Shown one piece after another: positions 35,694 to 44,881 of a stretch of DNA of 64,000 nt. Positions within the stretch are counted from its first letter, which is position 1. The number at the start of each line of letters is the position of its first letter. The notes below the pieces were generated by a model. It made no database searches. It was not told the origin of the DNA and saw only the letters and a program-made list of their open reading frames with translations. This DNA comes from Gaiellasilicea sp963765705 (lineage in GTDB: Bacteria > Actinomycetota > Thermoleophilia > Gaiellales > Gaiellaceae), in contig CAVXXJ010000009.1 in assembly GCA_963765705.1 (NCBI GenBank), forward strand, positions 62,001-126,000, in the 5' to 3' direction. Made by a program: the position numbers and the translations under genes.

Positions 35694-38693
35694 TTGTCAC
35701 CCTGGTTCAGAAGGAAGCGCAAGGAAACGACCGAGCAGGCGGCCCCGCAGGCGCCCGCTCCAGCAGAACAGCCACAGGCTGAGCTCCCCTCCGCCGAGGG
35801 CTCTGCAGATCTTGCAGGGGCCGACGCGGCAACAGATCCCGCCAGAAAGCGCCGCCGCGGCAATCGTGGCGGGCGCGGGCGCAAGAAGCCCGGCGCCGTT
35901 GCAGGCGCCGAGGGCGAGACCGATACCCATTCGAGGGCCGAATCGAAGCCCGACCAGCCCGCCCGGCGCGAACGCTCGCGCCCGGCCGCCGAGGGCGGCC
36001 AGCGCAGCCAGGGCAGCCAGCGCCAGGAAGCGCAGCGCAGCCAGCGGCAGGAGCGCCGCGCCAACCAGCAGGGCCAACGCCGCCGCGTGCCGCAGAAGCG
36101 GGCGCCGCTGCCGAAGGCCAAGCGCGAGCTGCTGATCTCCGTCGACGTCGGCGAGCAGCGCGTCGCCATCCTCGAGGACGACCGTGTCGCCGAGGTCTAC
36201 CTCGAGCGGCCTGAGCGCCGCTCGATCGCCGGCAACATCTATCTCGGCACCGTCGACAACGTCCTCCCCGGCATGGAGGCCGCGTTCGTCGAGATCGGCC
36301 TCGAGAAGAACGGTTTCCTCTACGTCGACGAGATCGTCGTGCCGGAGCTCGAGGGCAAGCGGCACCACGGCAAGAAGATCACCGACCTGATCGCCCGCGG
36401 CCAGCAGATCATGGTCCAGGCGGTCAAGGACCCGATGAAGACGAAGGGGGCACGGCTCACGACCGAGATCTCGCTCCCGGGCCGCTTCCTCGTCTTCGTC
36501 CCGCAGGGCGAAGGGCTCGGCGTCTCGCGCCGGCTCGACGACGCCGAGCGCGCACGCCTGAAGGAGATCATCAAGGGCCTCGACGCGAAGGAAGGCGGGA
36601 TCATCGTCCGCACCGCCGCCGAGGGCGCGTCGGCCGAGGACATCGAGCGCGACCTCGTCTTCCTGCAGCGGCTCTGGAAGACGATCCAGGCGAAGGCGAA
36701 GAACGCCAAGGCGCCGTCGCTCGTCTACCAGGAGGCCGAGCTGCCGCTCCGGATCGTCCGCGACCTCTTCGCCGGCGACTTCGAGAGCGCCCAGATCGAC
36801 CACGAGCGCACGTACAAGCGCATCGTCGGCTACCTGAAGAAGACCTCGCCGCACATGCTCGAGCGCGTCCACCGCTACAAGGAGAAGACGCCGCTCTTCG
36901 AGGGCACCGGCGTCGACGCCGAGATCCGCTCGACCCTGAACCGCCGCGTCGACCTTCCGTCGGGCGGCTATCTGATCTTCGACTACGCGGAGGCGTTCAC
37001 CGTCGTCGACGTGAACACCGGCCGCTTCGTCGGCTCGCGCTCGAAGAACTCGACCGGCCGGCTCGAGGACACGATCACGAAGAACAACCTCGAGGCCGTC
37101 AAGGAGGTCGTGCGCCAGCTGCGCCTGCGCGACATCGGCGGCATCATCGTCATCGACTTCATCGACATGGCGAACCCGAAGAACCGCGCCACGGTCGAGG
37201 AGGCTCTGCGCAACGAGCTCGAGCGCGACCGGACCAAGACGTACGTCGTCGAGATCTCGCCGCTCGGCCTCGTCGAGATGACGCGCCAGAACGTCACCGA
37301 CGGGCCGCGCGAGATCCTGACCAAGAAGTGCCCCACCTGCGCAGGCGACGGGATCGTCCTCTCGGAGGCGTCCGCCGCCCTCGAGGTGGAGCGGCGGCTG
37401 CGTGTGCTCGCCGCGGGCTCCCGGGCCCAGGCGTTCCGCGTCGAGGTGAGCCCGAGGGTCGCCTCGCTGCTGATCGGGCCGGGTGGCTCCCGTCTGGCCG
37501 AGATCGAGGAGGCGTCGAAGAAGCGCTTCTTCCTCGTGCCCAAGGAAGGCGTCCACTCGGATCATGCGGCGGTGCTCGCCGAGGGCAAGCTCGTCGACCT
37601 CCAGCCGGAGTCGCCGCTCGCGGAGGGATCCGACGTGGAGGTCAAGCTCGTCGAGCTCGACAAGCACGACGCCGCGTCCGCGGTCGGGAAGGTCGACGGC
37701 ATCGACGTCGTCGTCGGCTCCGCCGCGAAGCTCGTCGGCAAGAAGGCGAAGGTTCGCATCGACCGCGTCCTGGAGGGCACCGCGTACGCGTCGCTGCTCG
37801 CCGGCGCCGAGAAGCCCGACGAGCCGATCACGTTCGAGAGCGAGGCCGAGAAGCCGACCCGTGCGCCGAGCCGCGCCAAGAAGACCGGCGAGCACGAGAT
37901 CGTCGCCGACACCGACGTCGGTGAGGCCGAAGAGCCGGAAGTCGAGGAGCCGGAGGACGAGGACATCGAAGCCGGCCAGGTCGAGCTGGAAGTCGCTGAC
38001 GCCCAGGCCGCCGACGTCCAACCCGACGACGAGCCCGAGGACGAGCCCGAAGAGACCCTCGAGGCCGACGCCGGCGGCGAGACGCCCGTGAAGAAGAAGA
38101 CCCGCCGCGGTTCGCGCGGTGGCCGCAACCGCAAGAAGAAGCCCGCTGGAGCAACGGCAACCGCGGCGGAGGCAGACGGCGACGAGCCCGTCGACGAGGC
38201 CGCAACCGACACGGTGAGCGAAGACGCCGACGCGCCCTCACCCGCAGCGCCGCGCATCCACGTCCCCGACTTCGAGCTCGGTGACGGCGGCGAGAAGAAG
38301 CCGACGCGCAAGCGCAGCTCCGCGAAGCCGAAGCCCGCTGTCGAGGAGGGCATGGTCGAGCCGGCCGAAGAGGCCGAAGCAGTGGAGACGGACGAGGACG
38401 TCGCAGCAGTCGGCGCCGAGGACGATGGCGCCGAGCCCGTGCCGGCGAAGAAGAAGACACGCCGCGGCTCCCGCGGCGGGCGTAACCGCAAGAAGCCCGC
38501 TGTCGCAGGCGCGGCTGCCGGCGCGGCCGTGATCGAGAGCGAGAACGGCGCCGAGCCCGAGCACGAGCCCACCCGCGAGCCGGTACCCGTGGCCACAGAG
38601 TCGCGCCCCGAGCCGCAGGCTGAAAACGGAGCCGAGCCGGCGGCTGACGATTACGTTCCGATGTCCGAGTGGCTCGACGACCTGGACGCGTAA
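35694..38693 (+). CDS. rne: Ribonuclease E/G with Arg/Gly-rich terminal extensions
   Basis: Endoribonuclease of 999 residues that starts mRNA decay and processes rRNA. The catalytic core (about residues 140-560) has the S1-type region (GNIYLGTVDNVLPGMEAAFV), DNase-I-like part with VVDVNTGRFVGS and VIDFIDMANPKNR (metal-binding Asp residues), and the zinc-link CPTC. Start is TTG 35694 with Shine-Dalgarno AGGAGA. Both tails are acidic with three basic RG-rich blocks: RKRRRGNRGGRGRKKPG near the N-terminus and two copies of KKKTRRGSRGGRNRKK near the C-terminus. These are probable RNA or degradosome contact sites. Confidence 0.95.
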   Translation: MSPWFRRKRKETTEQAAPQAPAPAEQPQAELPSAEGSADLAGADAATDPARKRRRGNRGGRGRKKPGAVAGAEGETDTHSRAESKPDQPARRERSRPAAEGGQRSQGSQRQEAQRSQRQERRANQQGQRRRVPQKRAPLPKAKRELLISVDVGEQRVAILEDDRVAEVYLERPERRSIAGNIYLGTVDNVLPGMEAAFVEIGLEKNGFLYVDEIVVPELEGKRHHGKKITDLIARGQQIMVQAVKDPMKTKGARLTTEISLPGRFLVFVPQGEGLGVSRRLDDAERARLKEIIKGLDAKEGGIIVRTAAEGASAEDIERDLVFLQRLWKTIQAKAKNAKAPSLVYQEAELPLRIVRDLFAGDFESAQIDHERTYKRIVGYLKKTSPHMLERVHRYKEKTPLFEGTGVDAEIRSTLNRRVDLPSGGYLIFDYAEAFTVVDVNTGRFVGSRSKNSTGRLEDTITKNNLEAVKEVVRQLRLRDIGGIIVIDFIDMANPKNRATVEEALRNELERDRTKTYVVEISPLGLVEMTRQNVTDGPREILTKKCPTCAGDGIVLSEASAALEVERRLRVLAAGSRAQAFRVEVSPRVASLLIGPGGSRLAEIEEASKKRFFLVPKEGVHSDHAAVLAEGKLVDLQPESPLAEGSDVEVKLVELDKHDAASAVGKVDGIDVVVGSAAKLVGKKAKVRIDRVLEGTAYASLLAGAEKPDEPITFESEAEKPTRAPSRAKKTGEHEIVADTDVGEAEEPEVEEPEDEDIEAGQVELEVADAQAADVQPDDEPEDEPEETLEADAGGETPVKKKTRRGSRGGRNRKKKPAGATATAAEADGDEPVDEAATDTVSEDADAPSPAAPRIHVPDFELGDGGEKKPTRKRSSAKPKPAVEEGMVEPAEEAEAVETDEDVAAVGAEDDGAEPVPAKKKTRRGSRGGRNRKKPAVAGAAAGAAVIESENGAEPEHEPTREPVPVATESRPEPQAENGAEPAADDYVPMSEWLDDLDA

Positions 38694-38714
38694 GTTCGCT
38701 ACTATTCCCCGGCT

Positions 38715-38733
38715 CGCGGGCACATTGCCCGCG
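38715..38733 (+). terminator. 7-bp hairpin followed by TTT between rne and rplU
   Basis: CGCGGGC-acatt-GCCCGCG (38715-38721 / 38727-38733) is followed by TTTCC. It lies 22 bp after the rne stop and 12 bp before the rplU ATG. It may attenuate read-through from rne. If transcription starts near the TACTAT at 38700-38705, it would instead form a 5' hairpin on the rplU mRNA. Confidence 0.45.
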
Positions 38734-38745
38734 TTTCCTGCGCTT

Positions 38746-39321
38746 ATGAATACTTACGCGATCATCTCCGTCGGCGGCAAGCAGTACCGCGTCCGTGAGG
38801 GCGAGACACTGCTCGTGGACCGGCTCGCCCATGGCGAGGGCAAGACGTTCAATCCGGCCGTGCTGCTCGTGGGCGGCGGCGGCTCGGAGACCCAGATCTC
38901 GCCCAAGGACTTCACCGTCACCGCCCGCGTCGTTGCGGACGTGAAGGGCGAGAAGATCCGGATCGGCAAGTACCGGCCGAAGAACGGCTACAAGAAGCAC
39001 ACCGGCTTCCGCGCGAGCCTCTCGCAGATCGAGATCGAGTCGATCGGCGGCAAGAAGCGCTCCGAGCCCGCGAAGCCGAAGGCCGAGGCAGCACCGAAGG
39101 CCGAGACGGCGCCCAAGGAGACCGCGGCTCCTGCCGAGGAGCGCGTGAAGGGCATGCCGACCGGCTACGAGGAGCTCACCGTCGCCGCGATCAAGGAGCA
39201 GTCCACGGGATGGACTCGCCCGATGCTGGAGGCGGCGCTCGAGTACGAGCAGGCGCACGGCAAGCGGAAGGGCGCGCTGGCCGCGCTGGAGTCCGCGCTC
39301 GAAGAGAAGGAGCAAAGCTAA
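38746..39321 (+). CDS. rplU: 50S ribosomal protein L21 with C-terminal extension
   Basis: Residues 1-105 are standard L21 (TYAIISVGGKQYRVREGETL, KIRIGKYRPKNGYKKHTGFR). The protein continues to 191 residues, about 85 more than usual: an Ala/Pro/Lys-rich linker followed by a helical module (PTGYEELTVAAIKEQSTGWT, LEYEQAHGKRKGALAALESA). ATG 38746 gives MNTYAIIS; an earlier in-frame start at 38725 lies in the hairpin. The stop overlaps the rpmA ATG (TAATG). L21 sits near the exit-tunnel side of the 50S subunit and binds 23S rRNA; the extension's role is unknown. Confidence 0.95.
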   Translation: MNTYAIISVGGKQYRVREGETLLVDRLAHGEGKTFNPAVLLVGGGGSETQISPKDFTVTARVVADVKGEKIRIGKYRPKNGYKKHTGFRASLSQIEIESIGGKKRSEPAKPKAEAAPKAETAPKETAAPAEERVKGMPTGYEELTVAAIKEQSTGWTRPMLEAALEYEQAHGKRKGALAALESALEEKEQS

Positions 39322-39593
39322 TGGCACACAAGAAAGGTCTCGGCTCCTCGCGGAACGGTCGCGACTCGAACGCGAAGCGTCTCGGCGTCAAGATCTTCGC
39401 CGGCCAGAAGGTCAAGGCCGGGATGATCATCGTCCGCCAGCGCGGCACGCGGTTCCGCCCCGGCCCCGGCGTCGGCATCGGCCGCGACGACACGATCTTC
39501 GCCAAGCGCGAGGGAACGGTCGAGTTCCGCACCAGCGGCGAGAAGCGCTTCATCTCGGTGGCCGAGTCCGCCGCCGAGACCGACCAGAACTAA
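39321..39593 (+). CDS. rpmA: 50S ribosomal protein L27
   Basis: 90 residues beginning MAHKKGLGSSRNGRDSNAKR, the conserved N-terminus that reaches the peptidyl-transferase centre. No Firmicutes-type cleavable extension is present. The ATG overlaps the L21 stop, so L21 and L27 are made from one coupled message. obgE follows 6 bp downstream. Confidence 0.97.
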   Translation: MAHKKGLGSSRNGRDSNAKRLGVKIFAGQKVKAGMIIVRQRGTRFRPGPGVGIGRDDTIFAKREGTVEFRTSGEKRFISVAESAAETDQN

Positions 39594-39599
39594 CTTCCG

Positions 39600-40793
39600 G
39601 TGTTTCACGATCGCGCCCGCATCGAGGTGCTGGCGGGCCGCGGCGGCGACGGAGGCCTGAGCTTCCGGCGCGAGAAGCACGTGCCGAAAGGTGGTCCCGA
39701 CGGCGGCGACGGCGGCCGCGGCGGCGACGTCGTGCTCGTCGCGAACAAGGATCTCCGCGACCTGTCGGCGTTCCGGGCGAAGACGAAGTTCAAGGCCGGC
39801 CGCGGCGACCCCGGCACCGGTGCGCGCAAGCACGGCGCCGACGGCGCCACGATCGAGATCGCCGTCCCGGTGGGGACGCAGGCGTTCGGCGTCGAGGGCG
39901 AGCTGATCGCCGACCTGGCCCGTCCCGGCGCCCGCGTCGTCCTCGCCCGCGGGAGCAACGGAGGCCGCGGCAACGCGCGCTTCGCGACGCCGACCCGGCA
40001 GGCGCCGCGCTTCGCCGAGGTGGCGGAGCCCGCCGAGGAGGCCGAGGTCGAGCTGCGGCTGAAGCTGCTCGCCGACGCGGCGATGGCCGGGCTGCCGAAC
40101 GCGGGCAAGTCGTCGCTGCTGCGCCGGCTCTCGAACGCGACGCCGAAGGTCGCCGACTACCCCTTCACGACGCTCGCGCCAGTGCTCGGCACGGTCGAGT
40201 CCCCGGACGGCGGGCAGCTCACGGTCGCGGACATCCCGGGTCTGATCGAGGGCGCCAGCGAGGGGATCGGGCTCGGCCACGAGTTCCTCGCCCACCTCGA
40301 GCGCGCGCGGCTGCTCCTGCACGTGATCGATTGCTCCGAGGAGGACGTCGAGGAGCGCTTCCGCACGATCGACCGCGAGCTCGCGCTCTACGGCGCCGGC
40401 CTCGACGAGCGGCCGCAGGCGATCGTGCTGAACAAGATCGACCTGCTGCCCGAGCCGCCCGACTTCCCGATCGAGGACGAGCGCATCGTCGGCGTCTTCC
40501 GCGTCTCGTGCGCCACGGGAGCCGGCATCGACGACCTGAAGCTCGCGCTGTTCCGGCTCTGCCCTGCGGCGCCGGAGCCGAAGGAGGAGGACGCTCCGGA
40601 CTTGCCGGACTTCCTCGAGTACCGACCGCAGGCGCCGGCACGCCGGACCTACCGGATCTACCGCACCGACCGCGGCTTCCGGATCATCGGCGAGGCGCCC
40701 GTGGGCGAGGAGCTGGAGGCCGTGCTGAAGGCCGCCGGCGCCCGCAAGGGCCAGGACGTCGAGATCGGCGACGAGGTGCTCGAGTGGCAGTAG
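39600..40793 (+). CDS. obgE: GTPase ObgE/CgtA
   Basis: 397-residue essential GTPase for 50S assembly and stress signalling. It has the glycine-rich Obg domain (GRGGDGGLSFRREKHVPKGG and following), the G domain with GLPNAGKSS (G1), ADIPGLIEGA (G3) and NKIDLL (G4), and a C-terminal OCT domain (YRIYRTDRGFRIIGEAP). GTG 39600 gives MFHDRARIEVLAGRGG. nadD overlaps its last 10 bases. Confidence 0.96.
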   Translation: MFHDRARIEVLAGRGGDGGLSFRREKHVPKGGPDGGDGGRGGDVVLVANKDLRDLSAFRAKTKFKAGRGDPGTGARKHGADGATIEIAVPVGTQAFGVEGELIADLARPGARVVLARGSNGGRGNARFATPTRQAPRFAEVAEPAEEAEVELRLKLLADAAMAGLPNAGKSSLLRRLSNATPKVADYPFTTLAPVLGTVESPDGGQLTVADIPGLIEGASEGIGLGHEFLAHLERARLLLHVIDCSEEDVEERFRTIDRELALYGAGLDERPQAIVLNKIDLLPEPPDFPIEDERIVGVFRVSCATGAGIDDLKLALFRLCPAAPEPKEEDAPDLPDFLEYRPQAPARRTYRIYRTDRGFRIIGEAPVGEELEAVLKAAGARKGQDVEIGDEVLEWQ

Positions 40794-41314
40794 GCATCTT
40801 CGGCGGCAGATTCGATCCGCCGCACGTCGGCCATCTGGCGCTCGCGCAGACCGCCCACGAGCGCTTCGGTCTCGACGAGCTGCACGTCACCGTTGTCGCG
40901 GACGCCGCGCACAAGCGCTCCGAGGCGCCTGCCGAGGATCGGCTGGCAATGGCGCGCCTTACGTTCGCCGGGCTTGACGCGACCGTCGAGCTGGAGCGAC
41001 ACGAGTACACCGTTGACGCACTCGAGGCCGCTGCCTACGACGATCCGATCTTCCTGATCGGCGCCGACCAGCTCGAGGCGTTCCCGACCTGGAAGGACCC
41101 CGAGCGCGTGCTCGAGCTGGCGCGCCTCGGCGTCGCCACCAGGCCCGGCTGGCAGCCCGAGGAGCGCTCGGACCGGATCGAGATCTTCGAGCTCGAGCCG
41201 CATCCGGTCTCGTCGACCGAGATCCGCGAGCGCGTGCGGCGCGGCGAGCCGATCGACGGGCTCGTCGTCCCCGCCGTGGCTGCCTACGTCGCCGACCACG
41301 ACCTCTACCGCTGA
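40784..41314 (+). CDS. nadD: Nicotinate-nucleotide adenylyltransferase
   Basis: Adenylates nicotinate mononucleotide in NAD synthesis. The 176-residue protein has the nucleotidyltransferase start VGIFGGRFDPPHVGHLALA (GxFxPxHxGH), and the second ATP motif is PHPVSSTEIRERV (ISSTxxR-type). GTG 40784 lies inside the end of obgE, so translation is coupled. In many actinobacteria rsfS follows directly; here an inverted LuxR-cupin pair intervenes. Confidence 0.94.
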   Translation: MAVGIFGGRFDPPHVGHLALAQTAHERFGLDELHVTVVADAAHKRSEAPAEDRLAMARLTFAGLDATVELERHEYTVDALEAAAYDDPIFLIGADQLEAFPTWKDPERVLELARLGVATRPGWQPEERSDRIEIFELEPHPVSSTEIRERVRRGEPIDGLVVPAVAAYVADHDLYR

Positions 41315-41336
41315 CGTGAGGCCTTCCGCGTCAGCG
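41309..41336. terminator. 8-bp stem hairpin across two convergent stop codons
   Basis: CGCTGACG (41309-41316) and CGTCAGCG (41329-41336) pair around a 12-nt loop. The nadD stop and the stop of the minus-strand regulator both lie inside the arms. No T-run is present. Candidate bidirectional terminator. Confidence 0.55.
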
Positions 41337-44174
41337 TGACGTCGCGCCGGCGACGAGGCCGAGCGTGTGCGCGCGGGCCGTCGCTTCGGTGCGCGACCGG
41401 CAGTCGAGCTTCGCGAGCAGGTGGCGCACGTGCATCTCGACCGTGCGCTCGCTGAGCACGAGCTCCGCCGCGATCTCGGCGTTCGTGCGCCCGACCGCGA
41501 CGTGACGGAGGATCTCGAGCTCGCGCCTGGTCAGCCCGCCGCGCTCCAGCTCGCCGGCGGCGCGCCGGCCCAACCGCCGGTCGACCGGCTCACCGAGCGC
41601 TTCGAGCGTCGCCGCAGCGCGCCGCGCGTGCGGAGTCGCGCCCAGCCGCCGGAAGCAGCGGTACGCGCTCACGAGCAGGTCGATGCCCGTCTCCCGGTTG
41701 CCGGCGGCGACGAACACCGGCCCAGCTCGCAGCTCGGTGAGGGCGACTTCGAAGGGCCAGCCGAGCTCCTGGAGCAGCTCGAGCGCCCGGACGAATTGCG
41801 CCGCCGCCTCCTCGAACTCGCCGGCCAGCGCGGCCGTCTCGGCGAGGGCGTAGGCGAGTGCGGCGAGCATGTCGCCGCTCGAGAACCTCGCGGCGACCTC
41901 GGAAAGCAGGTCGGTGCAGGCAGCGACGTGCGCGGTCTCGCCTCGCTCGCCGAAGTACGCGACCGCAGCTCGCATCGTCGGTGCGGTGTGGTGCGCGTTC
42001 GTGAGCTCTCTCCGGCCGAGCTCCAGGAGCTCGAGGTAGCGGTCGCGGGCCGCGTCGGGCACGCCGTCGACCTCGTCGGCGAGCGCGAGCGAGACGAGTG
42101 CCTCCGCAAGGCCGGCCGGGATCTGCAGCCGGCGGCTCGTGCTCTCGAGCTCGACGAGCCACCGGCGCGCGTCCGCGGTGCGACCGCGAGCGGCGAGGAC
42201 GTAGCCGGCAGTCCAGAGGGCGGCCCAGCGCGCGAACGGCGTCGCGTCCGGAGAGGCGAGCACGCTCTCCGCGAGCTCGAGCGCATGGTCCCACTCGCCC
42301 TGCCGCGCGTGCACCTTGGCGAGGCAAGCGACGCAGAACACCTCGTCGGAGCGCAGGCCGTTCGAGCGGCAGAACGCCGTGGCCTCCTCGAGCGCCGCCT
42401 CCGCGCCCGCGTAGTCGCCGCGCGTGACCCCGATCGCCGCCAGGTACCAGTACGCGTCGTAGATCGCCTTGGCGTTGCCGCTCTCGTGCGCCAGAGCGAG
42501 CGCCGAGCGGGCGATCTCGTATCCCTCGTCGAACTGCCCGCGGCGCGCGAGCATCTGGCCGCGGATGCTCCTCGCGCGTGCCTTCAGGTCGATCCGGTCA
42601 GCCCGCTCCGCCGCCTCGTCCGCCGCCGCGAGCGCAGCGAGCAGCCCTTCGAGCGGTCCCGGGTCGTCGACCCAGACGAGCCAGAGCCGGTGCTCGAACG
42701 CCTCCGCCCAGAGACCCGCCACCTCGAGCGCGGCCGCCGCCTCCAGGCGCAGCGCAGCGGCGCGCTGGATGTTGCCGAGCAGCCGGAGCGCGAGCGCGAG
42801 GCTCGCTTTCGCGCGCGCGGCCTCGAGCGAGCCGGGTTCGAGCTCGGTCAGGAGGTCCTCCCACAGTCGAGCTGCCTCGCGAAGTTCGCCCGCCCGTTCG
42901 GCGCAGCGCGCGAGGCGGTCGACTGCGCCGAGCCGACCGTCGCGGTCGTCGTCCGGCCAGAGCTCGAGTGCCGCGCGGATCGCGCCGGCGGCGTCGCGGT
43001 AGGCGTGGACGCCGCAAGAGGCGTCGGCCGCGGCTACGAGCGCCAAGCGCGCAGCCTCTCGCTCTCCGGCCGCGAGCCGGTGCTCTGCGATCAGCCGCGG
43101 GCCGCTGCCTCGCCGCTCGAGCGCGTCCGCAACGAGCCGGTGCAGGTCGCGCCGGCGGGCCCAGGGGATCCCCGTGTAGACCGCGTCCCGGACCAGCGCG
43201 TGCCGGAAGGCGCCGGTCCCGGACGTCGGCTCCTCGACCAGGCCGACGGCGACCGCGGCGTCGATCTCGCCGGAAGCGCCGAGCTCCGTGAGCACGTCGA
43301 GCTCGAACCGAAGCCCGGCTACGGCGGCGACGTCCAGGGCGGCCCGCGCTCCTGCGTCCAGCTGCTCGAGCCGCACGAGCACAGCGTCCCGCACCGTGTC
43401 GGGAAGCGGAACCTCTTGACCGGGGCGGAGCTCGATTCCCTCGGGGCCGGCCGCGAGCAGCTCCTTCGCGGCCAGCGCCGCGGCGAGCTCCTCGACGAAG
43501 AACGGGACGCCCTCCGTGCGGTCGTGAACGACCGCAGCGAGGGTCGGCGCAACGTCGGCTCCCAGCAGCTGCGCAGTGAGCTCGGCGGTCCCTTCCGGCC
43601 CGAGCGCCGGCACCTCGATCTCGTCGAGCACACCGGAGCGCCGCAGCGCGACCCGAAGCTTCCGCACCGGGTGCCCGCGCATGACCTCGTCGCTTCGATA
43701 CGCCGCCACGAGCAGCACGGGCACGAGCTCGAGATCGCCCGCCAGTCGGGGTAGCAGCTCCACGGTGGCGCTGTCCGCCCACTGGAGGTCGTCGAGGAAG
43801 ACCGCGACGGGTGCGGCGTCGCCGAGGCCCGTCAGCCAGCGGGAGATCTCGCCGACGAGCACCGACGGGTGGGAGGCCGGCCCCGGCCGGCCTCCGAGGA
43901 CGAGTTCGAGCTCCGCGGCCGCCGGGTCGTCCGCGTCGAGGAGATGGGTGCGGAGGAGCGAGGCGACTGGTGCGTACGCCTCCCGCGTCTCCTGCGTCGC
44001 CTCCGACCGCAGCGCCCGGATCCCGGCTCGTTCGAGGGCCGTCCGGACGAGGCGGGTTTTGCCGGCGCCCGCGTCACCGCCGACGAGCACGATCCCGCCG
44101 CGCCCGGCTTGGGCCTCGGCGAGCCGCCCCTCCAGCCGCGCGAGCTGGTCGTCGCGCTCGATCAGAGACCTCAT
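41331..44174 (-). CDS. Large LuxR-family (MalT/LAL-type) ATP-dependent transcriptional regulator
   Basis: 947 residues. The N-terminal AAA/STAND ATPase has Walker A GGDAGAGKTR and Walker B VAVFLDDLQWAD. The central ~500 residues are TPR-like helices, rich in Ala, Leu and Glu. The C-terminal LuxR HTH is GLTRRELEILRHVAVGRTNA with ELVLSERTVEMHVRHLLAKL. Such regulators bind a small ligand and ATP, then activate promoters. ATG 44174 has GAGGGG 6 bp upstream; ATG 44180 is the alternative. A cupin gene lies 63 bp upstream on the same strand and may share the transcript. Targets unknown. Confidence 0.88.
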   Translation of the reverse strand: MRSLIERDDQLARLEGRLAEAQAGRGGIVLVGGDAGAGKTRLVRTALERAGIRALRSEATQETREAYAPVASLLRTHLLDADDPAAAELELVLGGRPGPASHPSVLVGEISRWLTGLGDAAPVAVFLDDLQWADSATVELLPRLAGDLELVPVLLVAAYRSDEVMRGHPVRKLRVALRRSGVLDEIEVPALGPEGTAELTAQLLGADVAPTLAAVVHDRTEGVPFFVEELAAALAAKELLAAGPEGIELRPGQEVPLPDTVRDAVLVRLEQLDAGARAALDVAAVAGLRFELDVLTELGASGEIDAAVAVGLVEEPTSGTGAFRHALVRDAVYTGIPWARRRDLHRLVADALERRGSGPRLIAEHRLAAGEREAARLALVAAADASCGVHAYRDAAGAIRAALELWPDDDRDGRLGAVDRLARCAERAGELREAARLWEDLLTELEPGSLEAARAKASLALALRLLGNIQRAAALRLEAAAALEVAGLWAEAFEHRLWLVWVDDPGPLEGLLAALAAADEAAERADRIDLKARARSIRGQMLARRGQFDEGYEIARSALALAHESGNAKAIYDAYWYLAAIGVTRGDYAGAEAALEEATAFCRSNGLRSDEVFCVACLAKVHARQGEWDHALELAESVLASPDATPFARWAALWTAGYVLAARGRTADARRWLVELESTSRRLQIPAGLAEALVSLALADEVDGVPDAARDRYLELLELGRRELTNAHHTAPTMRAAVAYFGERGETAHVAACTDLLSEVAARFSSGDMLAALAYALAETAALAGEFEEAAAQFVRALELLQELGWPFEVALTELRAGPVFVAAGNRETGIDLLVSAYRCFRRLGATPHARRAAATLEALGEPVDRRLGRRAAGELERGGLTRRELEILRHVAVGRTNAEIAAELVLSERTVEMHVRHLLAKLDCRSRTEATARAHTLGLVAGATSR

Positions 44175-44237
44175 GCGCATCCCCTCGAGTGTAGGACGGG
44201 CGGGCGCGTCCGTGGGCACGCCCGCCCGCATCGTTCG

Positions 44238-44723
44238 TCAGAACGCGCAGGTGCCCGGCGCCGGCGCGTCGATCCGGAACGGTGTCCCGGGCTCACCCGG
44301 CACGAGGTACGTGGCCCATAGCTCCACGTTCGCCGGGGTCTTGTTCAGCGCCGTGTGCGCGGTCTCGTCGCCGCGGTCGACGAAGCTCTGGCCGGCCGAG
44401 TACGTCCGACCCTTGCAGCTCTTGTCGTTCGCGTAGACGATCGTCAGCTCGCCGGACTTGACCGTCACGAGCACGGGCCCGGGATGACCGTGCCAGCCGG
44501 TTGATCCGCCGGGCCCGATCACGATCTGCTGCGTCACGAAGTCGACCTGCTTCTTCAGCTTCAGGTGCACCGAGTCGCTGAACACGGCCAGACGGTCCTC
44601 GTGCGCGCCGCGCGCGTGCACGGTGGCCGAGAGCACGTTGACGCCCGGCGTGGCGAGGGCGATGCCCCCGAGCACCGGAAGCGCCACCGCTGCCGCGATC
44701 GCCGCCTTCTTCATCCGCTTCAT
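44238..44723 (-). CDS. Secreted cupin-domain protein
   Basis: 161 residues from ATG 44723 with an excellent Shine-Dalgarno sequence (AAGGAGG, 7 bp). There is a signal peptide (MKRMKKAAIAAAVALPVLGG ... ALA). The single cupin barrel has motif 1 GWHGHPGPVLVTVKSGEL and the motif 2 region around DRGDETAHTALN, so a metal site with His residues is likely. Exported small cupins of this kind have no assigned function. It is divergent from rsfS and lies upstream of the LuxR regulator. Confidence 0.78.
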   Translation of the reverse strand: MKRMKKAAIAAAVALPVLGGIALATPGVNVLSATVHARGAHEDRLAVFSDSVHLKLKKQVDFVTQQIVIGPGGSTGWHGHPGPVLVTVKSGELTIVYANDKSCKGRTYSAGQSFVDRGDETAHTALNKTPANVELWATYLVPGEPGTPFRIDAPAPGTCAF

Positions 44724-44881
44724 CGTCTGCCTCCTTCAGTCGTTGCTGCCGGAGATCGAGGCTAGAAGCGGCCGGGTCGCGGAGCTACGGCAGCAGCACT
44801 GTATTTCCGAGGCCGCAACGCCGTATTCGCCACGCACGATCTTTACCGACGGGCGCTGATTTCCGGGTATTGACGGCTACA

